The notes beneath the pieces are model-generated. The model saw nothing but the letters and a program-made list of their open reading frames with translations. It was not told the DNA's origin and ran no database searches. Positions 26,096 to 35,293 of a stretch of DNA of 64,000 bases are shown in pieces. The DNA comes from Chelativorans sp. J32 (GTDB lineage Bacteria > Pseudomonadota > Alphaproteobacteria > Rhizobiales > Rhizobiaceae): positions 62,001 through 126,000 of the forward strand of contig NZ_JAEQ01000010.1 of assembly GCF_000518985.1 (NCBI RefSeq). The letters run 5' to 3'. Numbering within the stretch: position 1 is the first letter of the stretch; every line of letters begins with the position of its first letter. The position numbers and the translations under genes were made by a program.

Positions 26096-26599
26096 TCAAG
26101 AACCGCTCCACCAGAGAAATGCGCCGGCGACAAAGAGATAGCGTGCCGCTTTGCCGATCGACACGAATATGAGAAAACGAGAAAGGTCAACTCGCAGTGC
26201 TCCTGCCACAACTGTCAGCGGATCGCCGATAATCGGCAGCCAGGACAAGAGTAGAGACCACACGCCATAACGTCCGTACCAATCTGATGCACGGCTAAAT
26301 GACCTGTCGTCAATCGGAAACCAGCGATGGTCTCGAAACCCTGAGAGGAACCTGCCCAGCGCCCAGTTCACCAAGGAGCCGAGCACATTTCCTGCCGTTG
26401 CGACGCCCACTAGGGTGACGAGGTTGGCCTGTCCCATTGTTAGAAGAGTCAGGAGCGCTGCCTCGGACGACCCTGGTAGGAGGGTCGCCGACGTGAACGC
26501 GCTTACGAAAAGGGCGGCATATGCGACAAGATCAGTTCCGATGTCTGCAACCAATGCCGTGCTGCCTCGAAGTTCGTCATGCACGCCGGCTCTGCTCAT
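26096..26599 (-). CDS. YqaA/DedA-family membrane protein
   Basis: A 167-residue inner-membrane protein of the YqaA branch of the DedA/SNARE-associated superfamily. Landmarks are ATLLPGSSEAALLTLL, GNVLGSLVNWALGRF and the re-entrant-like SWLPIIGDPLTVVAG. Family members affect membrane homeostasis; their transport substrate is debated. ATG 26599 is chosen, but a start nearer the first membrane segment is possible. It lies downstream of the DUF305-YVTN gene on the same strand. Confidence 0.8.
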   Translation of the reverse strand: MSRAGVHDELRGSTALVADIGTDLVAYAALFVSAFTSATLLPGSSEAALLTLLTMGQANLVTLVGVATAGNVLGSLVNWALGRFLSGFRDHRWFPIDDRSFSRASDWYGRYGVWSLLLSWLPIIGDPLTVVAGALRVDLSRFLIFVSIGKAARYLFVAGAFLWWSGS

Positions 26600-26667
26600 C
26601 GACGCCAATAGCTATTCTCAATTCTCAAGTCTGGCGCCAGAGCTGTTTCGCTCCGGCGCCGCGCTGC

Positions 26668-28221
26668 TTACTGGTTCGATCCGGCGTAGACTATGCCGTT
26701 CGGGCGATCGCCGACCGGCACGGTCTTGAGCACTTCCTGGCTCGCCACGTCGATGATCGAAACGCTGTCATCGGCAATGTTCGTTACGAACACGAATGCC
26801 CCGTCAGCCGATGCCGAGACGCCGTGGGCGCCGCTCCCGGTGGTGATCGTCTCGATCACGTTTCCGGACTCAATCTCGATCACGGAGACCGTGTCGTTCG
26901 GTTCCGCCTCGGTGCCCTGATTGGCCACATAGACGTAGGCTCCATCCGGGGTGGCGAACATCTGGATCGGGTTCGGCCCGACGTCGATCCTGTTCGTCAC
27001 CTCGCGGGATGCGGTGTCGATGACGGCCACCCGGTTCTCGTCTCGAAGAGAGACGTAGACCTGATCGCCCGAGGGCGTGAACCCGACCTGAACAGGCGCT
27101 GCGCCCACCGGAATGCGCGCAACCTCGGTCAGCTCCTGCGTGTCGATGACGGAGACCGAGCCGTCCTCGACATTGGCCACATAGAGCTCGCTCTCATCCG
27201 GGTTGAGGCGCAGCCCGTGCGGATAGGCTCCGGTCGTGATGTGCTCGATCACCGAAGCCGCTGCGAGATCAACGACCGCAATCTCGTTCCCGCCGGACAG
27301 CGAAACATAGGCGCGGCCGCTACGATCGGCGACGACATGCGCCGGATGCGCACCGACTTCTACAGTGCCGACGGGTTGTGACAGCTGCTGCGGATCGAGC
27401 ACCACCAGAAGCCCGTTGCCGGCATCGGCATGTCCCTGGTCATCCGATCCGTGAGCGTGATCGGAGGCAGCGCTCCCGACGGCGAGCAACAGCCTCCCGT
27501 CCGGTGTCCGATCGACATTGTGCGGTGAGACTCCGATCTGCACCGTCTCGACCGAACCCGTGCCGAGTTCGATGGCGCTGATCGAATTGTCGCCCTCGTT
27601 GGCGGAGTACACGGTTCCGCCTGTCTCGACCAAGCCGGCAGGCTGCTGGCCGGCATTCCTGTCCAGCCACGCCTGCATTTCGGCGATCTCACGTTCCTGT
27701 GCTTCAATGATCTGAGACGCCCACTCTCTTGTCTGCGGGTCATCTCCGTATCGCTGCACGATCTTCGCCATGTCGACCGCACCCTGATGGTGCGGGATCA
27801 TGCCCCGGATGAAAGCGACGTCCGGGTCCTCGGCCATGACGCCCTCCATCATCGGACCGTGCATCTCCTCCATCGCATCGACATAGGCCTTGGTGAAGTC
27901 GGCGACATCGGCGTCGGCTGGAGCCGACTCTCCGCCTTGGGGAGCGGCCATCCCACCGTGCATCATGCCGCCCTGCATCATCTGCTGCATGGCGTCCATG
28001 CACGCTTGGGGCATGGTCTCCATCATGGCCCGGCATTCCTTCGGCATGTCCTGCATCGAAGGCATCTGTCCTGAAGGGGACATGGAGGCAGGGGCCCGTT
28101 CCTCCTGGGCCTGCGGCGTCTGAGGGTGATGGGCGTCATGCTCTGCCTGCTGCGCCAGAGCAGCGCCGGAGACTCCCATCAAGAGACTGGCAGAAAGGGC
28201 AACTATTGTTCGGTACGTCAT
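26668..28221 (-). CDS. Exported DUF305 - YVTN beta-propeller fusion protein
   Basis: A 517-residue secreted protein. A signal peptide (cleavage near residue 23, ALA/QQ) precedes a Met/His-rich linker with CRAMMETMPQACMDAMQQMM. A DUF305 domain follows with [19 protein letters not shown] near residue 140. From about residue 205 to the end there are YVTN/40-residue beta-propeller repeats (VYSANEGDNSISAIEL, LYVANVEDGSVSVIDT, VFVTNIADDSVSIIDV). DUF305 proteins are helical, ferritin-like and occur in copper islands. Joining one to a propeller suggests a periplasmic copper sensor, sink or scaffold, but no activity can be assigned. Confidence 0.88.
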   Translation of the reverse strand: MTYRTIVALSASLLMGVSGAALAQQAEHDAHHPQTPQAQEERAPASMSPSGQMPSMQDMPKECRAMMETMPQACMDAMQQMMQGGMMHGGMAAPQGGESAPADADVADFTKAYVDAMEEMHGPMMEGVMAEDPDVAFIRGMIPHHQGAVDMAKIVQRYGDDPQTREWASQIIEAQEREIAEMQAWLDRNAGQQPAGLVETGGTVYSANEGDNSISAIELGTGSVETVQIGVSPHNVDRTPDGRLLLAVGSAASDHAHGSDDQGHADAGNGLLVVLDPQQLSQPVGTVEVGAHPAHVVADRSGRAYVSLSGGNEIAVVDLAAASVIEHITTGAYPHGLRLNPDESELYVANVEDGSVSVIDTQELTEVARIPVGAAPVQVGFTPSGDQVYVSLRDENRVAVIDTASREVTNRIDVGPNPIQMFATPDGAYVYVANQGTEAEPNDTVSVIEIESGNVIETITTGSGAHGVSASADGAFVFVTNIADDSVSIIDVASQEVLKTVPVGDRPNGIVYAGSNQ

Positions 28222-28339
28222 GGTTCATCCTTTGGCACCGGAGAGCCGCGTCTAATTTCTGGACGCGCGCCTACCGTGGCTTCGTCTGACTGTTTGCTGC
28301 TTGAGTGCCGAGAAGAACACCTCCCGGCCGATGCGTTCA

Positions 28340-28750
28340 CTACGCAGGGGCGGTCAGACGCGGTGGTGTCAGGAGGACTGAAGGATTTCGGCCCAGATCG
28401 CTGGCCTGGAAACCGAGCAATGGCTCGCCGTCCGAGGATGGCATCACAGGCGGCGCCTCGGGTAGCAGGGCAACAATGGTGCAGAGCTGGCCGCAATCGC
28501 GGTCCGGCGCCGTTTCAGTGTGACAGCATCGTTCGTCCGCAGCCTTGCTTCGGTCGTCGGAGTAATTCGAATGGGCCTCATGCTGTGCACCCGCAACGGT
28601 CTGATCCTGATACGAGCCGTGTGTGCCCGGGCTGGCATGCGCCGCTGCCAGGAAAACAAAAGCGCTGAACGCAAGCAGCAGCAGGCCTGTCAGGAACTGG
28701 CGGAGCCAGTCGCCTTTCGATCCGAAAGCCGCAGTCGAGCTCCTGCTCAT
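28340..28750 (-). CDS. Small exported Cys/His-containing protein, unknown function
   Basis: A 136-residue protein with a strong N-terminal hydrophobic segment (FLTGLLLLAFSAFVFLAAAHA) followed by a histidine-containing stretch and four cysteines (ERCCHTETAPDRDCGQLC). The proline-rich C-terminus is FQASDLGRNPSVLLTPPRL. The layout recalls DUF2946/CopL-type proteins of copper clusters, but the match is weak. The ATG overlaps the stop of the preceding 55-aa gene (ATGA). Confidence 0.6.
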   Translation of the reverse strand: MSRSSTAAFGSKGDWLRQFLTGLLLLAFSAFVFLAAAHASPGTHGSYQDQTVAGAQHEAHSNYSDDRSKAADERCCHTETAPDRDCGQLCTIVALLPEAPPVMPSSDGEPLLGFQASDLGRNPSVLLTPPRLTAPA

Positions 28751-28914
28751 GGCTTGGCTTCTTTGTCGAGGTCGGGATGGAGAGTTGCCACGCACCAGAT
28801 GACATCCTTGCGGCCGTCAGTATCCGAGCCCAGGCAACCAGAGCTCCTGACAAAGGCAGGGTCTGCCCCGCAGGCCCGGTTCTGGATCGGACTGATGGCG
28901 ACCGGATGGATCAT
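28747..28914 (-). CDS. Small cysteine-containing protein (55 aa), unknown
   Basis: It starts MIHPVAISPIQNRACGADP and ends HPDLDKEAKP, with three cysteines and no membrane segment. I do not recognise it. Support comes from the 4-bp ATGA overlap with the downstream exported protein and the 14-bp gap from the DUF411 gene, giving a tight three-gene unit. The ribosome site is weak. Confidence 0.5.
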   Translation of the reverse strand: MIHPVAISPIQNRACGADPAFVRSSGCLGSDTDGRKDVIWCVATLHPDLDKEAKP

Positions 28915-28928
28915 GAGCACCGTTCCAC

Positions 28929-29417
28929 TCAGATCTCCCGCGCGCCGCGGAAACGCCCGAAGGTTTTCTGGACGGAAGGGCCGAACAGGAACACCTCGTA
29001 TGGCTCGGGGACCACGCCGGGAAAGTCCATGCCGGGGGAGCCGGCGGGCATTCCGGGAACCGCAAGCCCTGTCGCGAGCGGGCGCGCGGCCAGGAGGCGG
29101 CGAAGCGCGGCGGCCGGCACATGTCCTTCGATGACATAGCCGTCCACTTCGGCCGTATGGCAGGAGTACAACGCCGCCGGGACGCCGAGCCGCTGCTTGA
29201 GGCTTTCGACCTCGCTCGATTCCACGACGCTCACCGGGAAGCCGGCCGCCTCGATATGCTCGACCCATGCGCCGCAGCACCCGCAATTCGTATCCTTGGT
29301 GACGGTCACCAGAGGCAGTCCTGCCGAGCGAACCGTTCCCGCCGTTGAGAGCAGGAGGGGGAACGCGGTGGCGCTGGCGAGGAAGGAGCGCCTGCTGATC
29401 ATATGGATGGTTTGCAT
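28929..29417 (-). CDS. DUF411 metal-binding protein
   Basis: A 162-residue exported protein with a Tat-type leader (ISRRSFLASA). The DUF411 core carries TKDTNCGCCGAWVEHIEAAGF, YSCHTAEVDGYVIEGHVP, a GLAVPGMPAGSPGM loop and an FLFGPS segment. DUF411 proteins are small periplasmic copper-binding proteins often coded beside cop/cus genes. ATG 29417 has GGAGG 7 nt upstream; ATG 29402 directly before the RR motif lacks one. Confidence 0.88.
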   Translation of the reverse strand: MQTIHMISRRSFLASATAFPLLLSTAGTVRSAGLPLVTVTKDTNCGCCGAWVEHIEAAGFPVSVVESSEVESLKQRLGVPAALYSCHTAEVDGYVIEGHVPAAALRRLLAARPLATGLAVPGMPAGSPGMDFPGVVPEPYEVFLFGPSVQKTFGRFRGAREI

Positions 29418-29458
29418 CTCAGTTCCTCCATCTGGGCCGCAACTTCGTCAAAGCTGGA

Positions 29459-29551
29459 TCACCGGAAAAATACGTATTTGATCAAAGCGGCGGCGGTAAG
29501 GAGCACGAGCACCAGAAGAACGATGCCCCACATCATCCCGCCCGACATCAT
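29459..29551 (-). CDS. Possible 30-residue single-span membrane peptide
   Basis: The frame begins MMSGGMMWG, continues with a valine/leucine-rich helix and ends KYVFFR. The methionine-rich start plus one transmembrane helix resembles tiny proteins often seen beside copper ATPases. No ribosome site was found, so this is tentative. Confidence 0.35.
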   Translation of the reverse strand: MMSGGMMWGIVLLVLVLLTAAALIKYVFFR

Positions 29552-29717
29552 GACATTGCATCATGGCCTGTTCTGCCCTTCCGTCGCAAAGATACTCATA
29601 GCGGCCCCCTTCGCCGCAGACTTTGACTTAGCGCAAGGATGGGACGGTATCCGGGCTGTTGGCGCCACCATCGTCACCAATTTTTCCAGATGGAGGACCT
29701 TCGCCCACGTCAGCCTC

Positions 29718-32105
29718 CTACAATCTCGTGACCCGCAGCCGGGAGGCGTTCGCGATGACGCTCACCGACGACAGCGCCATGGCGGCGGCCGCGATGATCG
29801 GCGACAGCAGGATGTCGAAGAACGGGTAGAGCACCCCGGCCGCCACCGGCACGCCGAGCGCGTTGTAAATGAAGGCGAAGAATAGGTTCTGGCGGATGTT
29901 GCGCATGACAGCCTCCGAGAGCCGGCGCGCGCGGACGATGCCCGTGAGATCGCCCTTGAGCAATGTGACGCCTGCGCTTTCCATTGCCACATCGGTACCG
30001 GTGCCCATGGCGATGCCCACATCGGCCGCCGCCAGCGCCGGTGCGTCGTTCACGCCGTCGCCTGCCATCGCCACCACCTCGCCTGCCGCCTTGTGACGCT
30101 GCACGACCGCGCTTTTCTGGTCGGGCAGGACCTCGGCCTCGACCTCGTCGATGCCGAGCCGGCGGGCGACCGCCTTGGCCGTGGTCCAGTTATCACCCGT
30201 AAGCATGACAACGCGGATTCCCTGCGCCTTCAGCGCGGCAAGCGCCTCGGGCGTCGAGGGCTTGACCGGATCGGCGATGGCGAAGATGGCAGCGATGCGG
30301 TTGTCCACTCCCATGAAGATCGCGGTTGCCCCGTCCTCGCGCAGCCGGTCGGCCTCATCCGCCAGTGGGGCGACATCAACGCCTTGCTCGGCTAGGAACT
30401 TGGCATTTCCAAGGGGAATGCGCTTGCCTTCGACCGTGCCGTAGGCGCCTTTGCCGGTCGGCGAGTCGAAATCCGCGACCGGTGCGGTCACGATCCCCCG
30501 CTCCTCGGCAGCGCGAACGATGGCCAGCGCCAGCGGATGCTCGCTGGCCCGCTCCACGCTGGCGGCAAGCCGCAAAGCCTCGTCCTCGGTGAACCCCGGC
30601 GCCGGCACGATTGCGGTGACGGCGGGTCGTCCCTCGGTCAGCGTACCGGTCTTGTCGACTATGATGGTATCGACCTTCTCCATATGCTCCAGCGCCTCGG
30701 CGTTCTTGATCAGCACGCCCGCCTGTGCGCCACGCCCGACGCCGACCATGATCGACATCGGCGTTGCCAGCCCGAGCGCACAGGGACAGGCGATGATCAG
30801 CACGGAAACCGCCGCGATCAGACCGAAGGAGAAGCGCGGCTCCGGACCCCAGATCGACCAGGTTATGAAGGCAAGGATTGCGACCACGATCACCGCCGGC
30901 ACGAACCAGCCCGACACCTGATCGGCGAGGCGCTGGATCGGCGCGCGACTACGCTGCGCCTCGGCGACGAGCTGGACGATCTGCGACAGCATGGTGTCGC
31001 GGCCGACCTTCTTCGCCTCGATCACCAGCGCGCCGGACTGGTTCATGGTGCCGCCGATGGCGGTGGCGCCGACCTCCTTGGTGACCGGCATCGACTCGCC
31101 AGTCACCATCGATTCATCGACGGCGCTGCGTCCTTCCAGAACTTCGCCATCGACCGGCACCTTCTCGCCGGGACGCACCCGCAGGCGGTCGCCGACCCGA
31201 ACGGTGTCGAGTTGAACCTCCTCCTCGGTGCCGTCGTCACGAATGATCCGGGCGGTCTTGGGGGCGAGGTCGAGCAGCGCCCGGATCGCGCCGCTGGTGC
31301 TCTCGCGCGCCCGCAATTCCAACACCTGCCCGAGCAGCACGAGCACAGTGATGACCGCGGCCGCCTCGAAATAGACCGCGACCGAGCCGTCATGCTGGCG
31401 GAATGCATCTGGGAAGATGCCCGGCGCCAGCGTGGCGACGACGCTGTATATCCACGCCGTTCCCGTGCCCATGGCGATCAGTGTAAACATGTTGAGGCTG
31501 CGGTTGACGAGCGACTGCCAGCCACGCTGGAAGAACGGCCAGCCCGCCCAGAGAACGACCGGCGTTGCGAGGATCAGTTGCAGCCAGTTCGAGACCTGCT
31601 GCCCGATGGCATGAGTCAGCCCGAACAGATGCCCGCCCATCTCGAGAATGAACACCGGGATCGCCAGAACGAGGCCGATCCAGAAGCGGCGTGTCATGTC
31701 GATCAGTTCGACATTGGGCTCGGCCTCAAGGCTGACCAGTACCGGCTCCAGCGCCATGCCGCAGATCGGGCATGATCCGGGGCCGTCCTGCCGGATCTCA
31801 GGATGCATCGGGCAGGTATAGACCGTCCCCTCGAGAATCGGTACTACCTCCGCCGCCGCCGGATCGAGATAGCTTTCGGGCTCGGCCAGGAACTTCGCGC
31901 GGCACCCGGCCGAGCAGAAATAATAGGGCCGGCCCGCATGCTCGGCCTTGTGCTGGGCCGTGTGGGGATCGACAATCATGCCGCAGACCGGGTCCTTGAC
32001 CTTGTGCGTGTCGTCCTGCGCGACGGCCCCGTGATCATGCGCATGACCTTGGGCGGAATGAGCGTGACTCTGATTCTGGTGATCGTGTTCGGTCTTGCTG
32101 GCCAT
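29718..32105 (-). CDS. Copper-type P1B ATPase with YHS and CPMHP metal-binding domains
   Basis: A 795-residue ATPase without a classical HMA domain. The N-terminus is histidine-rich. It is followed by a YHS domain ([18 protein letters not shown]) and a heavy-metal-binding domain ([19 protein letters not shown]). The core has [26 protein letters not shown] and [10 protein letters not shown]. This architecture is typical of CopB/SilP-like Cu or Ag exporters. ATG 32105 has AGGAGG 7 nt upstream. A dedicated CueR-type promoter lies 45 bp before it. Confidence 0.92.
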   Translation of the reverse strand: MASKTEHDHQNQSHAHSAQGHAHDHGAVAQDDTHKVKDPVCGMIVDPHTAQHKAEHAGRPYYFCSAGCRAKFLAEPESYLDPAAAEVVPILEGTVYTCPMHPEIRQDGPGSCPICGMALEPVLVSLEAEPNVELIDMTRRFWIGLVLAIPVFILEMGGHLFGLTHAIGQQVSNWLQLILATPVVLWAGWPFFQRGWQSLVNRSLNMFTLIAMGTGTAWIYSVVATLAPGIFPDAFRQHDGSVAVYFEAAAVITVLVLLGQVLELRARESTSGAIRALLDLAPKTARIIRDDGTEEEVQLDTVRVGDRLRVRPGEKVPVDGEVLEGRSAVDESMVTGESMPVTKEVGATAIGGTMNQSGALVIEAKKVGRDTMLSQIVQLVAEAQRSRAPIQRLADQVSGWFVPAVIVVAILAFITWSIWGPEPRFSFGLIAAVSVLIIACPCALGLATPMSIMVGVGRGAQAGVLIKNAEALEHMEKVDTIIVDKTGTLTEGRPAVTAIVPAPGFTEDEALRLAASVERASEHPLALAIVRAAEERGIVTAPVADFDSPTGKGAYGTVEGKRIPLGNAKFLAEQGVDVAPLADEADRLREDGATAIFMGVDNRIAAIFAIADPVKPSTPEALAALKAQGIRVVMLTGDNWTTAKAVARRLGIDEVEAEVLPDQKSAVVQRHKAAGEVVAMAGDGVNDAPALAAADVGIAMGTGTDVAMESAGVTLLKGDLTGIVRARRLSEAVMRNIRQNLFFAFIYNALGVPVAAGVLYPFFDILLSPIIAAAAMALSSVSVIANASRLRVTRL

Positions 32106-32149
32106 TTTCACGCCTCCTCGGCGTCTTATCCTAAGCTTGCTCTTCGCCT

Positions 32150-32180
32150 ATTCTGCGCCTTCCAACCGTTGGAAGGTCAA
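32150..32180 (-). promoter_or_regulatory. CueR-type promoter 5 (YHS-type Cu ATPase)
   Basis: Minus-strand TTGACC, a 19-bp spacer including part of the perfect dyad CCTTCCAAC/GTTGGAAGG (32158-32176), and -10 CAGAAT. This is the most symmetrical of the eight sites. Confidence 0.8.
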
Positions 32181-32210
32181 GAGATGATCGGAATCCGGGG
32201 TTCCTGCCAA

Positions 32211-33182
32211 TCAGTGATTGTCGTGGATCTTTCCGATGCTGGTCCGTTCTTGCCCCGTCTGAGACTGCATGATGTCAATCTCGGCCGCAGAGTCCTCGCC
32301 GTCGAGGCAGTATTCCTCGATCTGCAACGTCGAGAAGTAGATGTTGAAACGCTCGCGCAGGAGATTGCTTGCTTGTCGCAGCACCCGTTCGCCTTCCTGA
32401 AAGTCCCCAACGCAGACGTGGCTTGAGAATACATTGCGCCCGGATGTCAGACTCCAGGCATGGACGTGGTGCACGTCGGTAACCCCCTCTAGCTGCCGTA
32501 TGGCCTCGATGGCGGCCTCCAAGTCGAGGTCTTCGGGCGTGCCTTGCAGCAGGATGTGCAATGCCTCGCGCATAATACCCCAGGAAGCCCAGAGCAGCAG
32601 CAGTCCGAAGGCCATGCCAAGCAGCGGATCGATGGCCACAAAGCCCGTGAATCGGATCACCAGCGCCGAGACGATGATGAGGAAGCTGCCGACGAAGGTC
32701 TGCAGGATGTGCCAATACGCACCCCGCATATTCAGGTTGTCCTTCTGGCGCTCGTACATGAGCCAGAGCGCGACAAGCTCGGTGGCGATGCCGCCCGCTG
32801 CGGCGATCAACATCGGCGTCGTGGCCAGTTCGATGGGCTCCATGAGGCGCATCGCGCCCATCCACAGCGCGTAGAGAGCCATGGCGACGAGGAAGAGGCC
32901 GTTGAAGAGGGCCCCCAGGATCTCCGCCCGAATGTAGCCGAAGGTGCGCGAGGGGCTGGATTTTCGCTCACCCAGACGCATGGCGACCAGCGCAATGAGC
33001 ACGCCGCCCACGGCCGAGAAGGTGTGGAAGGCATCCGACATGACGGCGACTGAGCCCGTCCAGATGCCGATCCCGAGTTCCACGATGAAGTAAAGGCCGG
33101 TAAGCCAGCCCGAAATGACGAGCGCTTTGCGATCACCACTCGCCGGCATGTGGCCGGCATGACCGCCGTGAGACATTGACAT
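32211..33182 (-). CDS. CDF-family transporter with altered metal motifs
   Basis: A 323-residue cation-diffusion-facilitator-like protein with a short His-rich N-terminus, six membrane segments and a C-terminal ferredoxin-like domain (VHHVHAWSLTSGRNVFSSHV). The TM2 motif reads HTFSA (H53, A57) and the TM5 motif HILQT (H158, T162), so the aspartate of each canonical HxxxD is absent. It may transport a different cation or act non-catalytically. ATG 33182 has AAGGAGG upstream. It lies between the multicopper oxidase and the Cu ATPase. Confidence 0.85.
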   Translation of the reverse strand: MSMSHGGHAGHMPASGDRKALVISGWLTGLYFIVELGIGIWTGSVAVMSDAFHTFSAVGGVLIALVAMRLGERKSSPSRTFGYIRAEILGALFNGLFLVAMALYALWMGAMRLMEPIELATTPMLIAAAGGIATELVALWLMYERQKDNLNMRGAYWHILQTFVGSFLIIVSALVIRFTGFVAIDPLLGMAFGLLLLWASWGIMREALHILLQGTPEDLDLEAAIEAIRQLEGVTDVHHVHAWSLTSGRNVFSSHVCVGDFQEGERVLRQASNLLRERFNIYFSTLQIEEYCLDGEDSAAEIDIMQSQTGQERTSIGKIHDNH

Positions 33183-33245
33183 AGGGTTCACCTCCTTGTT
33201 GCACAGGAGGACGCCGGTGCCGGCGTCCTCCTGCCAGCACGCTGC

Positions 33246-34754
33246 CTATGCGCTGACCGCGAATTCGGTCATCATGCCTGTTTCAAGATGCGGCATGTGA
33301 TGGCAATGCAGCATCCAGCGCGCGGCTTCTCCGGCATCGAGTGCCACGTCGACCATCGACATCGGCGGCACATACACCGTGTCCCGCTGCGCGCCCGTGA
33401 CCGCACGTCCATTCAGCCCGACGACCTGGAACACATGGCCGTGGAGATGCATCGGGTGACCCATCATCGACATATTGTGGAAGGACAGCACGATCCGTTC
33501 GCCGCGCCTCGCGGTAACCGGGCGATGCTGGCCCCAGACGGCACCGTTGATCGTCCACACATAGGGCTGCATCGAGCCGCCCAGCATCACCATGTGGCTG
33601 CGGTCCACCGGCCGCTCCGGCAAGGATTCGGAAGCGATCAGGCGCGTCTCCTGCGCAAGGTCGGTGTCAAAGGCCGGTGCTTCGGTCTCTGCCAAAGCAT
33701 CAATGTGCCGTATCTCGGCGCCCGGAGTGGCAAGGATCAGACCGGTGCGCTCCCGCGCGCCTTCTCGCAGCGCGAGGATCGGCCAGGCACCGCCCTCCGA
33801 AGGCAGGTCGATCTCAAGGTCGAGCCGTTGGCCCATGGCCAGACCGAACCTCGTGCCGGAGAGCGGCTGAACGGCATGGCCATCAACCGCGACGAGCCGG
33901 GCCTGCGCTTCGCCGGTGTCGAGCCAGAACACCGTCGCCGCAGCGGCGTTGATGACCCGCAGGCGGATACGCCCGCCGCGCTCGACCTGCACCACTTCCG
34001 GGTCCGAGAGCGTACGATCATTGGCAAGATAGGCGTCCCAGTCGTAGTCGTTGAGGTCCATCGTCATGCCGTCCATGGTCCCCATTCCCATCATGCCGCC
34101 CTTGGCGCCGTGATCCATGCCAGTCATCGGCATGTTTCCCATCGCGCCGTGGTTCATACCTGACATTCCGCCCGTGCCTGTGCCTGTGCCGCTTCCGTGA
34201 TTGCCCGTGGCACCATGGCCGGACTTGATCTCCGCCATCACCTCTTCGGGTGCCTTGAATGAGAAATCATGCAGAAACAGTACCACCTCCTGCCGGTCAG
34301 CGGCGACATCCTCGGCGCTGCGCACGATCAGGGGCGCGGCCAGAAGGCGCATCTCGTGCAGCGGAACATGCGCGTGCATCCAATAGGTGCCGGGCAGCGG
34401 TGCGAAGTCATAGGCGCGAGTCTCGCCGGGGGCGAGCATCGGCAAGGGCATGTCGGGCACGCCATCCTGCGCATTGGGCGGGATCTGGCCGTGCCAGTGG
34501 ATCAGTGTGGCGGTGTCGAGTTCGTTCGTTAGATCCACCCGGAACGGCATGCCGGGATCGAGTGTCAGGCCCTGTCCGGATGGCCCGGCAAGGCCCCAGA
34601 CAGTGGCGGCGCGTCCGTCGATGTCGAGCGTGCGGCTGGCGGCGCGAAGCGATAGCGGCGTGGCGTCCTGCGCTGCCGCCATCCGGGGCACCTGAGCGTA
34701 GGCCAGCATGGCCGCGCCAGCGGCGAGAAAGCCGCGTCGTGAAAGGGTATTCAT
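33246..34754 (-). CDS. Multicopper oxidase, CopA/CueO type
   Basis: A 502-residue periplasmic oxidase with a Tat leader (LSRRGFLAAG). The four copper motifs are visible: HWHG (H86, H88), WMHAHV, HPMHLHGH and HCHHMPHLETGM at the C-terminus. A Met/Gly/His-rich insert (GGMSGMNHGAMGNMP region) sits mid-chain, as in cuprous oxidases. It should oxidise Cu(I) to less toxic Cu(II). A small exported protein precedes it on the same strand. Confidence 0.94.
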   Translation of the reverse strand: MNTLSRRGFLAAGAAMLAYAQVPRMAAAQDATPLSLRAASRTLDIDGRAATVWGLAGPSGQGLTLDPGMPFRVDLTNELDTATLIHWHGQIPPNAQDGVPDMPLPMLAPGETRAYDFAPLPGTYWMHAHVPLHEMRLLAAPLIVRSAEDVAADRQEVVLFLHDFSFKAPEEVMAEIKSGHGATGNHGSGTGTGTGGMSGMNHGAMGNMPMTGMDHGAKGGMMGMGTMDGMTMDLNDYDWDAYLANDRTLSDPEVVQVERGGRIRLRVINAAAATVFWLDTGEAQARLVAVDGHAVQPLSGTRFGLAMGQRLDLEIDLPSEGGAWPILALREGARERTGLILATPGAEIRHIDALAETEAPAFDTDLAQETRLIASESLPERPVDRSHMVMLGGSMQPYVWTINGAVWGQHRPVTARRGERIVLSFHNMSMMGHPMHLHGHVFQVVGLNGRAVTGAQRDTVYVPPMSMVDVALDAGEAARWMLHCHHMPHLETGMMTEFAVSA

Positions 34755-34827
34755 GGTCGTCTCCTCGGGACCGCAGTCCCGTTCCTCAAAGCTGTCGGAA
34801 GGCCGCGGGCCGAATGCCCGGGCGCGA

Positions 34828-35187
34828 TCAGAGGAGACGGATCTTCGGAGGGCGTTCGTTCAGTCCGAGCGCCCGACCGGGAATGCTGGCATCAGGCGGC
34901 AGAACATAGGCGGTTGACGTGTATTGGTTTCCAGAACCACCGCTCGGTGATACGAGAAAGATTGAAAAACCTGCACAAACCAGTTCACAGGTTCCCGCAT
35001 CCATGTCTGCCGATCCGCAGTGTTTGCTGGTGCATGCAGGCTCAATGCCGGCTGCAGAGTTTGTAATCTCGCCCACATGCACAGCCTGTTCCGGCGGTAT
35101 GCTCATTCGTGCCGCGTGCGCGGAGAATGCCATCGTCATGACGGCGACGCCGATTATGGCAAGCATGGAGACAACGCGCGCAAACAT
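34828..35187 (-). CDS. Small exported cysteine-containing protein, unknown function
   Basis: A 119-residue protein with a signal peptide (VSMLAIIGVAVMTMAFSAHA) and four cysteines spaced in ACTSKHC and CELVC. The C-terminus is GLNERPPKIRLL. I do not recognise the family. Proximity to the multicopper oxidase suggests periplasmic copper handling. An in-frame upstream start at 35304 would run through the divergent cytochrome gene start, so ATG 35187 is chosen. Confidence 0.6.
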   Translation of the reverse strand: MFARVVSMLAIIGVAVMTMAFSAHAARMSIPPEQAVHVGEITNSAAGIEPACTSKHCGSADMDAGTCELVCAGFSIFLVSPSGGSGNQYTSTAYVLPPDASIPGRALGLNERPPKIRLL

Positions 35188-35293
35188 ACTGGAACGATAG
35201 GTACTACTCACCGGAATGTCTATTGCAAATGGTGTCGCACCACTGGCAAATCCTCCTTGCCATCTCGTGCGTTGCAATTCCTCGTTACTGAAC

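Noticed and set aside
30537-31775. 412-residue plus-strand frame opposite the YHS-type Cu ATPase
   Set aside because: It mirrors the ATPase core, and its composition is typical of an antisense frame.
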